Source of the DNA: Prescottella agglutinans
GTDB taxonomy: Bacteria; Actinomycetota; Actinomycetes; Mycobacteriales; Mycobacteriaceae
Direction of reading: 5' to 3'
Assembly: GCF_004011865.1 (NCBI RefSeq)
Contig: NZ_RKLP01000004.1
Coordinates: forward strand, 62,001 to 126,000
DNA length: 64,000 nucleotides
In this document: piece by piece, positions 27,175-35,289 of the stretch
How the letters are laid out: the number at the start of each line of letters is the position of its first letter
Position numbering within the stretch: the stretch's first letter is position 1
Notes under the pieces: model-generated
The model's database searches: none
What the model was told of the DNA's origin: nothing
Seen by the model: only the letters and a program-made list of their open reading frames with translations
Made by a program: the position numbers and the translations under genes

Positions 27175-27180
27175 TACAAT
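27175..27180 (+). promoter_or_regulatory. sigA promoter -10 element (TACAAT)
   Basis: TACAAT lies 102 bases before the sigA start and just after the ppgK stop. The area is unusually AT-rich for the window. No good -35 is seen at 17 bases, as is common for mycobacterial-type housekeeping promoters. Confidence 0.5.
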
Positions 27181-27281
27181 GGATGGCGGCCGACTGTGAG
27201 TCGGCGAAAACCCGACAGACCTCTCCGCCGGAAAATCCACTCTGGCGTGACGCCGCACGACACCGTCACGAAAGGGCGTAC

Positions 27282-28664
27282 GTGGCAGCCACCGATACGC
27301 GTCAGACCGCCGATTCCACCCCCGAGTCAGCGACTCCTGCATCCACTGCCGAGGCGACTACCGGTAGCGCGCCCGCCGCCAAGAAGGCCCCTGCGAAGAA
27401 GGCCGCCGCCAAGAAGGCGCCTGCGAAGAAGGCCGCTGCCAAGAAGGCACCTGCAAAGAAGGCCGCCGCCAAGAAGACGGCCGCGAAGAAGACCACCAAG
27501 AAGGCCACCAGCAAGGCCGCCAAGGCCGGCGACGACATCGTCGAGGACGACGACATCGACATGGCCGATCTCGACGTCGCCGACGGCGAACTGGTCGACG
27601 AGGAAGTTGTCGTCGAAGAGGTCGAGGAGGACGAGGAAGAGACCGCCGAGCCGTCCGAGAAGGACAAGGCGTCGGGCGACTTCGTCTGGGACGAGGAGGA
27701 GTCCGAGGCTCTCCGTCAGGCCCGCAAGGACGCCGAGCTCACCGCGTCCGCCGACTCGGTGCGCGCGTACCTCAAGCAGATCGGCAAGGTCGCACTGCTC
27801 AACGCCGAGGAGGAGGTCGAACTTGCCAAGCGCATCGAGGCGGGCCTGTTCGCCACCTTCAAGATGACGGAGATGGCCGAGAAGGGCGAGAAGCCCTCCC
27901 CCGCCGATCGCCGGAACCTGAACTGGATCACCCGCGACGGCAACCGCGCGAAGAATCACCTCCTCGAGGCGAACCTGCGTCTGGTCGTCTCGCTGGCCAA
28001 GCGCTACACCGGCCGCGGCATGGCGTTCCTGGACCTGATCCAGGAAGGCAACCTGGGCCTCATCCGCGCGGTCGAGAAGTTCGACTACACCAAGGGCTAC
28101 AAGTTCTCGACGTACGCCACGTGGTGGATCCGGCAGGCGATCACGCGTGCGATGGCCGACCAGGCCCGCACGATCCGCATCCCGGTCCACATGGTCGAGG
28201 TCATCAACAAGCTGGGTCGTATCCAGCGCGAGCTGCTGCAGGACCTGGGCCGCGAGCCCACGCCGGAGGAGCTCGCGAAGGAAATGGACATCACGCCGGA
28301 GAAGGTGCTGGAGATCCAGCAGTACGCGCGTGAACCCATCTCCCTGGACCAGACGATCGGCGACGAGGGCGACAGCCAGCTCGGCGACTTCATCGAGGAT
28401 TCCGAGGCCGTGGTGGCCGTCGACGCGGTCAGCTTCACCCTGCTGCAGGATCAGCTGCAGTCGGTGCTCGAGACGCTGTCCGAGCGCGAGGCCGGCGTGG
28501 TGCGTCTGCGCTTCGGCCTGACCGACGGCCAGCCGCGGACTTTAGACGAGATCGGCCAGGTCTACGGCGTGACGCGCGAGCGCATCCGCCAGATCGAATC
28601 GAAGACGATGTCGAAGCTGCGCCACCCGTCGCGTTCGCAGGTGCTGCGCGACTACCTGGACTAG
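27282..28664 (+). CDS. sigA: Principal RNA polymerase sigma factor SigA
   Basis: 460 residues from GTG 27282. Residues ~30-78 are a Lys/Ala/Pro repeat region, ~80-130 strongly acidic, and ~155-460 the conserved sigma-70 core. Region 1.2 is V-R-A-Y-L-K-Q-I-G; region 2 includes [24 protein letters not shown] and the -10-melting [14 protein letters not shown]; region 4.2 has T-R-E-R-I-R-Q-I-E. It directs housekeeping transcription. The acidic block is a likely region 1.1 equivalent. In place of Rv2703, after ppgK, and followed by a strong terminator. Confidence 0.97.
   Translation: MAATDTRQTADSTPESATPASTAEATTGSAPAAKKAPAKKAAAKKAPAKKAAAKKAPAKKAAAKKTAAKKTTKKATSKAAKAGDDIVEDDDIDMADLDVADGELVDEEVVVEEVEEDEEETAEPSEKDKASGDFVWDEEESEALRQARKDAELTASADSVRAYLKQIGKVALLNAEEEVELAKRIEAGLFATFKMTEMAEKGEKPSPADRRNLNWITRDGNRAKNHLLEANLRLVVSLAKRYTGRGMAFLDLIQEGNLGLIRAVEKFDYTKGYKFSTYATWWIRQAITRAMADQARTIRIPVHMVEVINKLGRIQRELLQDLGREPTPEELAKEMDITPEKVLEIQQYAREPISLDQTIGDEGDSQLGDFIEDSEAVVAVDAVSFTLLQDQLQSVLETLSEREAGVVRLRFGLTDGQPRTLDEIGQVYGVTRERIRQIESKTMSKLRHPSRSQVLRDYLD
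27375..27494 (+). repeat. 30-bp coding repeat ([10 protein letters not shown]) in sigA
   Basis: Four tandem 10-residue units (three exact [10 protein letters not shown], one [10 protein letters not shown]; residues 32-71) resemble histone H1/HU-type tails. The codons vary between units, so it is an old repeat rather than a recent expansion. Confidence 0.85.
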
Positions 28665-28675
28665 CCCGAGACGTT

Positions 28676-28717
28676 AACTGCGCCCCGACCTGCGATGATG
28701 CCGGTCGGGGCGCAGTT
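28676..28717 (+). terminator. sigA terminator
   Basis: AACTGCGCCCCGACC (28676-28690) pairs exactly with GGTCGGGGCGCAGTT (28703-28717) around a 12-base loop, 12 bases after the sigA stop, followed by a weak CTCGTTTCT tail. Confidence 0.8.
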
Positions 28718-28776
28718 CTCGTTTCTGCACAGTGCAGTCAGTGACGATTGATCGGGCATAGTCAGGGCTCGTACGG

Positions 28777-29982
28777 TCAGTTCGTGAGGAAGGGGTCCTT
28801 CGGGGCCCCTTCCTCTTTCGGTCGGGGCGGCTGGAACAGCCGGACGAGCGGTTCGGCGACGCGGGCGCCGACCGGCCCCAGGACCGCCATCAGGAGCACG
28901 TAGGCGGTGGCCAGCGCCGCCAACTCCCCCTCGACCGCGCCGGCGGACACGGCGAGTCCGGCGATGACGATCGAGAACTCGCCGCGGGCGATCAACGCGG
29001 CACCCGCGCGGGCGCGGCCCATCACACCGACGCCCTGCCGTCCCGCGGCCCACCATCCGGTGAGCACCTTGGTGGCGGTCGTGACGACCGCCAGGCCGAT
29101 CGCGGGCAGCAGCACCGGTGGGATGGTCGTCGGATCGGTGTTGAGTCCGAAGACGACGAAGAACATCGCCGCGAACAGGTCCCGCAGCGGCTCCAGCAGT
29201 CGCGTCGCGTTCCGTGCGGTCGATCCGGAGATCGCGATACCGAGCAGGAACGCGCCGACCGCCGCGGACACCTGCAGCGACGAGGCGAAGCCGGCGACGA
29301 GCAGTGCCGCGCCGAGCAGTTTGAGCAGGAACACCTCGCGGTCGGTGCTGTCCACGATCGCGGAGACGACGCTGCCGTAGCGCAGGGCGACGACGAGCAC
29401 GACGGTGATGACCACGAACGAGATGGCCACCGCCTGGAGCCCGCCCAGGAAGCTCACGCCCGCGAGCACCGCGGTGAGGATCGGCAGGTACACCGCCATC
29501 GCGAGATCCTCGAAGACGAGGATCGACAGGATCACCGGGGTTTCGCGGTTACCGAGCCGACCGAGATCGCCGAGCACCTTCGCGACGATGCCGGACGACG
29601 AGATGTAGGTGACGCCACCGAGTGTCAGCGCCCCGACCGGACCCCACCCGAGCATGAACGCCAGGATCGCGCCGGGCGCCGCGTTCAGCGCGAGGTCGAC
29701 GACGCCGGCGAACCACGACCTCTTCAGGCCGGTCACGAGTTCGGACGCGGTGTACTCCAGGCCCAGCAGCAACAGCAGCAGGACGACGCCGATCTCGCTC
29801 GCGAGATGGCTGAACTCGCCGATGTCGCCGAGTTGGATGAAGCCGCCCTGGCCGAAGCACAGGCCGCCGATCAGGTACAGCGGGATCGGCGACATGCCGA
29901 TGCGCCCGGCCAGCCGACCGAGTACCCCGAGTGTGAAGAAGACAGCGCCGAGTTCGACGAGTGCCAGTGCAGTGCCAGTCAT
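28777..29982 (-). CDS. khtU: KhtU/KefB-type K+/H+ antiporter membrane subunit
   Basis: 401 residues from ATG 29982, with about 12-13 membrane segments, the CPA2 family. Family features are P-L-Y-L-I-G-G-L (helix 2), E-I-G-V-V-L-L-L-L-L-L-G-L-E-Y (~residues 66-80), the exchange motif F-E-D-L-A near 160 and A-R-G-E-F-S-I-V near 346. The large C-terminal TrkA_N domain of Kef proteins is absent, as in KhtU, whose regulator is the separate KhtT. Expected role: potassium efflux in exchange for protons. The adjacent upstream gene supplies KhtT, 19 bases away. The symbol is by similarity. Confidence 0.87.
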   Translation of the reverse strand: MTGTALALVELGAVFFTLGVLGRLAGRIGMSPIPLYLIGGLCFGQGGFIQLGDIGEFSHLASEIGVVLLLLLLGLEYTASELVTGLKRSWFAGVVDLALNAAPGAILAFMLGWGPVGALTLGGVTYISSSGIVAKVLGDLGRLGNRETPVILSILVFEDLAMAVYLPILTAVLAGVSFLGGLQAVAISFVVITVVLVVALRYGSVVSAIVDSTDREVFLLKLLGAALLVAGFASSLQVSAAVGAFLLGIAISGSTARNATRLLEPLRDLFAAMFFVVFGLNTDPTTIPPVLLPAIGLAVVTTATKVLTGWWAAGRQGVGVMGRARAGAALIARGEFSIVIAGLAVSAGAVEGELAALATAYVLLMAVLGPVGARVAEPLVRLFQPPRPKEEGAPKDPFLTN

Positions 29983-30001
29983 CGCGTCGATCGTGCCGCG
30001 A

Positions 30002-30484
30002 TCAGCCGTGCGCGAGGATCTTCGCGGCGTGGTCGAGGCCCTCCTGGGTCCCGACCGCGACCAGGAGGTCACCCTCGGTGAATGTGAAGTCGGGGTTCGG
30101 TGACGGCGCCACCTGACCGGCGCGCATGACGGCGACGACGGAGACGCCGGTGCGGGTGCGCATCGCGGTCTCGCCGAGAGTCCGGCCGTCCCACGGCGAG
30201 TTCTCGGTGATCGGCAGCTGGCGGGTGCTGATGCCGGGCAGGTCCCGGTGCTCCTCTCGCAACTGCGCGACGAGCTGCGGGGCGCCGAGCAGGTTCGCCA
30301 GCACCGACGCCTCGTCCGATTCGAGCGGGATCGACGCCATGCAGGCGTCGGGGTCGTCGATCTTGGAGACGATGAGATCGGTGCGGCCGTCGCGGTGGGT
30401 GACCACCCCGATGCGTCGACCCGTCGCCAGCGCGAAGTCCTTTCGGACTCCGATACCGGGCAGCGGTGTCACTTCCACGTTCAT
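30002..30484 (-). CDS. khtT: KhtT-type RCK_C regulator of the antiporter
   Basis: 160 residues from ATG 30484. A short N-terminal domain (V-E-V-T-P-L-P-G-I-G-V-R-K-D-F) is followed by a TrkA_C domain at ~residues 75-158 (E-N-S-P-W-D-G-R-T-L-G-E-T-A-M-R, V-V-A-V-M-R-A-G, F-T-E-G-D-L-L-V-A-V-G-T). In Bacillus, KhtT binds c-di-AMP and gates KhtU; that ligand is known for the family, not shown here. Transcribed just before khtU, so subunits should be co-made. Confidence 0.86.
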   Translation of the reverse strand: MNVEVTPLPGIGVRKDFALATGRRIGVVTHRDGRTDLIVSKIDDPDACMASIPLESDEASVLANLLGAPQLVAQLREEHRDLPGISTRQLPITENSPWDGRTLGETAMRTRTGVSVVAVMRAGQVAPSPNPDFTFTEGDLLVAVGTQEGLDHAAKILAHG

Positions 30485-30547
30485 GGCTCAACGGTAGCGC
30501 CACGCTCCGACGTCGGACCACGAACACCCGCTCTCCCGGCCTACGTG

Positions 30548-30904
30548 TCACACGATCGGCGGAAACACCCCGGCGGCATCGGGCAGGTAGTTGGCCACCT
30601 CGACGACGGCCGCCACCGGCAGCGGACCGTACAGGTGCGGGAACCGCATCGACGCGGGGTCGGACGGGACCCCGGGCTCCCAGCGGACCTCGGCGTCGAG
30701 CCGGCCCGGATCCAGACGAAGGAGCACCAGGTCGCGGCGGCCCGCGAACAAGCGGTTGGCGGGCAGGTGGACCTGCGCGGGCGTCGACAGGTGCACGAAT
30801 CCGTCGGCGGCGAATCCGTCCGGCACCCGCTGCCCGGCGCGCTGCGCGTCCGCCCATTCGTCGCGCGTGCACATGTGCACCAGCACCTGCCGGGAATCGG
30901 TCAT
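30548..30904 (-). CDS. DUF952 protein
   Basis: 118 residues from ATG 30904. It matches the DUF952 fold: H-M-C-T-R-D-E-W near the start, D-G-F-V-H-L-S-T-P near 34-42, D-L-V-L-L-R-L-D-P near 58-66 and F-P-H-L-Y-G-P-L-P near 88-96. The conserved His and Arg residues suggest a small enzyme related to ADP-ribosyltransferase folds, but no reaction is established. It lies upstream of khtT in the same direction with a ~60-base gap, so co-transcription is possible. Confidence 0.82.
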   Translation of the reverse strand: MTDSRQVLVHMCTRDEWADAQRAGQRVPDGFAADGFVHLSTPAQVHLPANRLFAGRRDLVLLRLDPGRLDAEVRWEPGVPSDPASMRFPHLYGPLPVAAVVEVANYLPDAAGVFPPIV

Positions 30905-31154
30905 CGGTGCTCCTTTTCGGCCGGTCGTCGCCCCGACACACTAGGTCGACGCTCAGCTGTCAGCGAACACCGGACCCTCCCGAATCGCATTGTCCGAGTT
31001 CAGGACGATTCCTGTTAGAGAGAACACACCGAGGGCCTATCGGGAACAACCCGATCAAGTCGAACGTCTGACAGAGTGGACCTACCGCGTCACCCCCGAC
31101 GCGGCGGAAGACCCCAGGCAGCGGGTGCGAGCCCGCAGCCAGTTCGGAGGAGTC

Positions 31155-31358
31155 ATGCCCGGAACCCTGACCAGCCCCCCGTTGACCGCTGCCGACCGGT
31201 GCGACCGGTGCAGCGCAGGAGCCCGCGTGCGCGCCGTGCTCGCGAGCGGAGGAGAGCTTCTCTTCTGCCAGCATCACGCCAACGAGCATGCCGATCGTCT
31301 TCGTGAGATGAACGCGACCATCGTGAGCGATTCGGATTCATCTGCGGCGCCGATCTGA
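31155..31358 (+). CDS. Small DUF7455-type protein
   Basis: 67 residues from ATG 31155, with an excellent GGAGGAG. Cys-x2-Cys (D-R-C-D-R-C-S-A-G) and C-Q-H-H-A-N-E-H suggest a small zinc-binding fold: A-A-D-R-C-D-R-C, R-A-V-L-A-S-G-G-E-L-L-F-C-Q-H-H. Such proteins are common near sigA/sigB in actinobacteria, and none has a known role. In the 250 bases upstream a TTGTCC-N17-TGTTAG element (30990-31018) may be the promoter, leaving a ~130-base leader. A perfect terminator hairpin follows. Confidence 0.85.
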   Translation: MPGTLTSPPLTAADRCDRCSAGARVRAVLASGGELLFCQHHANEHADRLREMNATIVSDSDSSAAPI

Positions 31359-31400
31359 CGCGTCAGCCCTCCGGGCGGACTACCGTCCGTCCCCAGTTCC

Positions 31401-31436
31401 CGAAGCGGGCGACCACCACGGTGGTCGCCCGCTTCG
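31401..31436. terminator. Perfect 17-bp bidirectional terminator hairpin
   Basis: CGAAGCGGGCGACCACC (31401-31417) pairs exactly with 31420-31436 around AC. It lies between the DUF7455 gene and the convergent helicase gene. Confidence 0.8.
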
Positions 31437-31480
31437 GCGTTTCGAGAGCCCGTCCGAGCGCGTCCGGGCCCCCGACCGGA

Positions 31481-33217
31481 CTACCACTGGCGCAGCATCG
31501 CGATGCGATCGGTGAGCTGCTCCACAGTGGCGATCGCGGTGGGCGGGCCGCCGCACTCCCGGCGCAGTTCGCCGTGGATGACCCCGTGCGGCTTGCCGGT
31601 CCGGTGGTGGTGCATCGCGACGAGGGAGTTGAGCTCACGTCGCAGGTTCGCCAACTGGCCGGCGGCGGCGACACGCTCGGTCACGATCTGCGGCGCGGGG
31701 GCCGGCACCGCCGCGGGCTCGGCGGCCGGCTTGTCGAGCTGCTTCTGCTGTCGCTGCCGCAGCAGCGCCCGCATCTGATCGGCGTCGAGCAGACCGGGAA
31801 GCCCGAGATAGTCGGCCTCCTCGTCGGATCCGGAGAACGTCGCGGTGCCGAAGGACGAGCCGTCGTAGATCACCTGGTCGAGTTCGGCGTCGGCGCCCAG
31901 CGAGACGAACGCCTTCTCCTCCTCGCCCGGTTCGTCCTTCTGCTTGTTCGCGTCCGCGAGCAGATCGTCGTCGAGACCGTCCTTCTCGCGGTGCGGCTTG
32001 CCGAGGATGTGGTCGCGCTGCGCCTCGAGCTGACTCGCGAGGTCCAGGAGGACCGGGACCGACGGCAGGAACACACTCGCCGTCTCGCCCTTCGTCCGCA
32101 GACGCACGAAACGCCCGATGGCCTGCGCGAAGAACAGCGGTGTCGAGGCGCTCGTGGCGTAGACGCCGACGGCGAGCCGCGGCACGTCGACGCCCTCGGA
32201 CACCATGCGCACCGCGACCATCCAGGCCTGGGTGCTGTTGGAGAACTCCGCGATGCGCTTCGACGCGGTCGGGTCGTCGGACAGGATCAGGGCCGGCGCC
32301 TCGCCGGTGATCGCCTCGAGCTGCTTGGCGTAGGCGCGGGCCACGGTCTGGTCGGTGGCGATCACCAGCCCGCCCGCATCGGGCATGCCGCCGGAGCGCA
32401 ACTGCCCGAGGCGGGTGTTCGCCGCCGTGAGCACCGACGGGATCCAGTCGCCCGCGGGGTCCAGGGCGGTGCGCCACGCCCGCGCGGTCTGCTCGGCGCT
32501 GAGCGGCTCACCGAGGCGCGCGGCGAACTCCTCGCCCGCGCTGTTGCGCCACCGCGCCTCGCCCGAGTACGCCAGGAACACGACCGGGCGGACGACGCTG
32601 TCGGCGAGGGCGTCGGAGTAGCCGTACGTGTGGTCCGCCTTCGAGCGCTGGTGGCCCTCGTTGTCGGGTTCGTACGTCACGAACGGGATCGGGCTGTCGT
32701 CGCTGCGGAACGGGGTTCCGGTCAGGGCGAGTCGACGGGTGGCGTCGCCATACGCCTCGCGGATCGCGTCACCCCAGCTCTTCGCGTCGCCGCCGTGGTG
32801 GATCTCGTCCAGGATGACGAGCGTGCGGCGGGCCTCGGTGCGGGCCCGGTGCTTGAACGGGTGCGACGCGACCTGGGCGTACGTGACGACGACACCGTGG
32901 TAGTCCGACGACGTCTGCCCCGTGGAGTTCGAGAAGTTCGAGTCCAGCGCGATGCCGATCCGCGCCGCCGACTCGGCCCACTGGTGCTTGAGGTGCTCGG
33001 TCGGTGCCACGACGGTGACCTGGTCCACCGTGCGGTCCCGCAGCAACTCGGACGCGACCCGGAGCGCGAATGTGGTCTTGCCGGCGCCGGGCGTCGCGAC
33101 CGCGAGGAAATCCCTCGGCTTGGTCGCCAGGTACTTCGTCAGAGCACGGCGCTGCCACGCTCGGAGGGAGCCGGTGGGAGCAGGTGCACGTTCGACACTT
33201 CCGGGTTCAGCGCTCAC
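31481..33217 (-). CDS. SF2 DEAD/DEAH-box (XPB-like) helicase
   Basis: 578 residues from GTG 33217, with GAGGTG upstream. Motifs in order: Q-R-R-A-L-T-K-Y-L (Q-like, ~residue 24), Walker A A-T-P-G-A-G-K-T-T-F (~41-50), motif II L-D-E-I-H-H-G-G-D (~140), motif III-like A-L-T-G-T-P-F-R-S (~165), motif V V-S-E-G-V-D-V-P-R near 340 and motif VI Q-A-I-G-R-F-V-R near 370. The DEIH/XPB pattern suggests dsDNA translocation or unwinding in repair; the substrate is unknown. The C-terminus is charged and ends with R-I-A-M-L-R-Q-W. Confidence 0.88.
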   Translation of the reverse strand: MSAEPGSVERAPAPTGSLRAWQRRALTKYLATKPRDFLAVATPGAGKTTFALRVASELLRDRTVDQVTVVAPTEHLKHQWAESAARIGIALDSNFSNSTGQTSSDYHGVVVTYAQVASHPFKHRARTEARRTLVILDEIHHGGDAKSWGDAIREAYGDATRRLALTGTPFRSDDSPIPFVTYEPDNEGHQRSKADHTYGYSDALADSVVRPVVFLAYSGEARWRNSAGEEFAARLGEPLSAEQTARAWRTALDPAGDWIPSVLTAANTRLGQLRSGGMPDAGGLVIATDQTVARAYAKQLEAITGEAPALILSDDPTASKRIAEFSNSTQAWMVAVRMVSEGVDVPRLAVGVYATSASTPLFFAQAIGRFVRLRTKGETASVFLPSVPVLLDLASQLEAQRDHILGKPHREKDGLDDDLLADANKQKDEPGEEEKAFVSLGADAELDQVIYDGSSFGTATFSGSDEEADYLGLPGLLDADQMRALLRQRQQKQLDKPAAEPAAVPAPAPQIVTERVAAAGQLANLRRELNSLVAMHHHRTGKPHGVIHGELRRECGGPPTAIATVEQLTDRIAMLRQW

Positions 33218-33489
33218 ATCGCACCTCGCCACAGGCTTCGCACAGTTGGTCCCACTCCTTGCTTCGCTGACGGGGCTACCGGCCGCTCGGGTCCGGCACG
33301 ATGTCCGGCTACGACCCCCGAGGAGCCTAGCGCCCGGGACCGACCGCTTCCGCATCAGCCGCGGACACGCCGGGGCGTCCCGGGCCGTCGCCCGCCCGGG
33401 AACGAATCGGCACCGATGGCAGAATCGGTCGCGACACGGCGGCGTCCCACCGCGCGGGACGGCGTGTCGTCAGGAATCCTGGAAGAGCC

Positions 33490-34617
33490 ATGAGTAAGAC
33501 GTCGACCGTCACCAGAGTCCGCCCGGTACGCCGGTGCGGGCAGGTGATCGGGCGCACCGCGGTGAAGGCGTGGAACGACTCGATCTTCGGGAAGTCGGCC
33601 ACCGCCGCGTTCTGGCAGACGCTCTCGCTGCCCCCGCTGCTGCTCGGACTGCTCGGCAGTCTCGGCTACGTCGGCGGATGGTTCGGCCCGAACACCGTCG
33701 AGATCATCCAGTCGAAGATCATCACGTTCAGCCACACCGCGTTCAGCGAGAACGTCGTCGACCAGATCATCCAGCCGACCGTCTCCGACGTCCTCGGCCG
33801 GGGACGCCCGGAGATCGTCTCGGCGGGCTTCCTGCTGTCGCTGTGGGCGGGATCGTCGGCGATCTCGACGTTCGTCGACTCGATCGTCGAGGCGCACGGC
33901 CAGAAGGACGCCCGGCACCCCGTGTGGCAGCGGGTGTTCGCACTGCTGCTCTACGTGACCTTCCTCGTCCTCGCCGTGTTCACGCTCCCCCTGGTCGCGC
34001 TGGGCCCGACGATGATCGGCCGCGCGCTGCCGGAGTCCTGGCATGCGGTCGGGACCGAGATGGTCGACGCGTTCTACTACCCGGCGGTGGGCCTGCTCCT
34101 CATCGTCGGCCTGACCACGCTGTACAAGGCGGCACTCCCGAAGTCGCTGCCGTGGCACCGCCTGCTGGGCGGGGCGCTGGTCGCCGGCGTGTTCTTCATG
34201 GCGGCCAGCACGGTTCTGCGGTGGTACCTCAGCTGGGTGACCGGAACCGGATACACCTACGGCGCGCTGGCGACGCCGATCGCCTTCCTGCTGTTCACGT
34301 TCTTCCTCGGATTCGCGATCGTGCTCGGCGCCGAGTTCAACGCGACCATCCAGGAGTTCTGGCCGGCCCGGGCGACCCGGATGGAGCAGGTCCGCGACTG
34401 GATCGCCGCGCAGGCGGCGGTCGACGCGTCCGAGGACGCCGGGCCGATGACGAATCTCACGCGTCGACTGGCGACCGGACCGATCCGATTCACGTCTGAT
34501 CGGTCACAGTCCGCCGAGGGCGACGCCGACGAGACGGTGGACGCGTGCGAGTGCGACGCGCCCACCGACGGGGACGAGACCCGGCCGGTTCAGTCGCCCT
34601 TGCGCAACCCGTCGTAG
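33490..34617 (+). CDS. YihY/BrkB-family inner membrane protein (Rv2707-like)
   Basis: 375 residues. Six membrane segments lie between residues ~35 and 285 (S-L-P-P-L-L-L-G-L-L-G-S-L, L-L-L-Y-V-T-F-L-V-L-A-V-F, F-L-L-F-T-F-F-L-G-F-A-I-V-L-G-A), the YihY/virulence-factor BrkB pattern, with the family's G-A-E-F-N-A near 279. It lacks an obvious enzyme motif and was once misnamed RNase BN. The cytosolic C-terminus is acidic and rich in Asp/Glu/Thr. Its 3' end overlaps the convergent DUF3039 gene by 28 bases, and it is divergent from the helicase. Confidence 0.86.
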   Translation: MSKTSTVTRVRPVRRCGQVIGRTAVKAWNDSIFGKSATAAFWQTLSLPPLLLGLLGSLGYVGGWFGPNTVEIIQSKIITFSHTAFSENVVDQIIQPTVSDVLGRGRPEIVSAGFLLSLWAGSSAISTFVDSIVEAHGQKDARHPVWQRVFALLLYVTFLVLAVFTLPLVALGPTMIGRALPESWHAVGTEMVDAFYYPAVGLLLIVGLTTLYKAALPKSLPWHRLLGGALVAGVFFMAASTVLRWYLSWVTGTGYTYGALATPIAFLLFTFFLGFAIVLGAEFNATIQEFWPARATRMEQVRDWIAAQAAVDASEDAGPMTNLTRRLATGPIRFTSDRSQSAEGDADETVDACECDAPTDGDETRPVQSPLRNPS

Positions 34618-34826
34618 ACCTTCTTGCACTCCGGGCAGACCGGGGAACCGGGCTTCGCGGACTTCGTGACCGGGAAGACCTCGCCGCACAGGGCGACGAC
34701 GTGGGTGCCCATCACGGCGCTCTCCGCGATCTTGTTCTTCTTCACATAGTGGAAGAACTTGGGTGTGTCGTCGTCGGTCGTCTCGTCGGTGGTGGTGTCG
34801 GGGCGTTCCTTCGTCAAAGTGCTCAC
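34590..34826 (-). CDS. DUF3039 protein (Rv2708c-like)
   Basis: 78 residues from ATG 34826. F-F-H-Y-V-K-K-N-K-I near 24-33, then A-L-C-G-E-V-F near 45 and C-P-E-C-K-K-V-Y at ~64-71 give three or four Cys plus His, a small zinc-ribbon-like protein. DUF3039 is confined to actinobacteria and always sits beside YihY and DUF3099 genes. Function unknown. The start is well placed, with only ~60 bases to the divergent DUF3099 gene. Confidence 0.9.
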   Translation of the reverse strand: MSTLTKERPDTTTDETTDDDTPKFFHYVKKNKIAESAVMGTHVVALCGEVFPVTKSAKPGSPVCPECKKVYDGLRKGD

Positions 34827-34885
34827 AGGTCAATGATGCCGCACTCTCGTGTGCATTTGCCGCCCGAGAGTGCAACAGTGGACGT

Positions 34886-35242
34886 ATGGCAAGAACATCG
34901 GGGTTCGGCGAGTCCGCCGAGAGCGGCACACCCCGCAACCCGGCGCTGATCACCGAGGCTGCGCAGTCGATCGAGGATCAGCACCGGGCGCGCGTGAAGA
35001 AGTACCTGACGATCATGTCGTTCCGAATCCCGGCACTGATTCTCGCCGCGATCGCATACGGGGCATTCGGTAATCCCTGGATCTCCGTGGGCATCATCGC
35101 CCTGTCCATTCCGCTGCCGTGGATCGCGGTGCTCATCGCGAACGATCGACCGCCGCGGTCGAAGGACGAACCGAGCAGGTACGACCACCGCGACGCGGCC
35201 CGCGCGCTCGAAGCCCGGCAGCACCGCACCATCGAGGGGTGA
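34886..35242 (+). CDS. DUF3099 membrane protein (Rv2709-like)
   Basis: 118 residues from ATG 34886. The DUF3099 motif P-A-L-I-T-E-A-A-Q-S-I-E-D-Q-H-R-A-R-V-K-K-Y (residues ~20-41) precedes two membrane helices (I-P-A-L-I-L-A-A-I-A-Y-G, I-I-A-L-S-I-P-L-P-W-I-A-V-L-I-A). The tail is basic and arginine-rich. Divergent from the DUF3039 gene with a shared short promoter region; 47 bases upstream of the methyltransferase gene, perhaps in one operon. Confidence 0.87.
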   Translation: MARTSGFGESAESGTPRNPALITEAAQSIEDQHRARVKKYLTIMSFRIPALILAAIAYGAFGNPWISVGIIALSIPLPWIAVLIANDRPPRSKDEPSRYDHRDAARALEARQHRTIEG

Positions 35243-35289
35243 CCCGCAGGCCCGGGTGACCCGGCGTCGAAGGCTGCAACAATGCTGGG

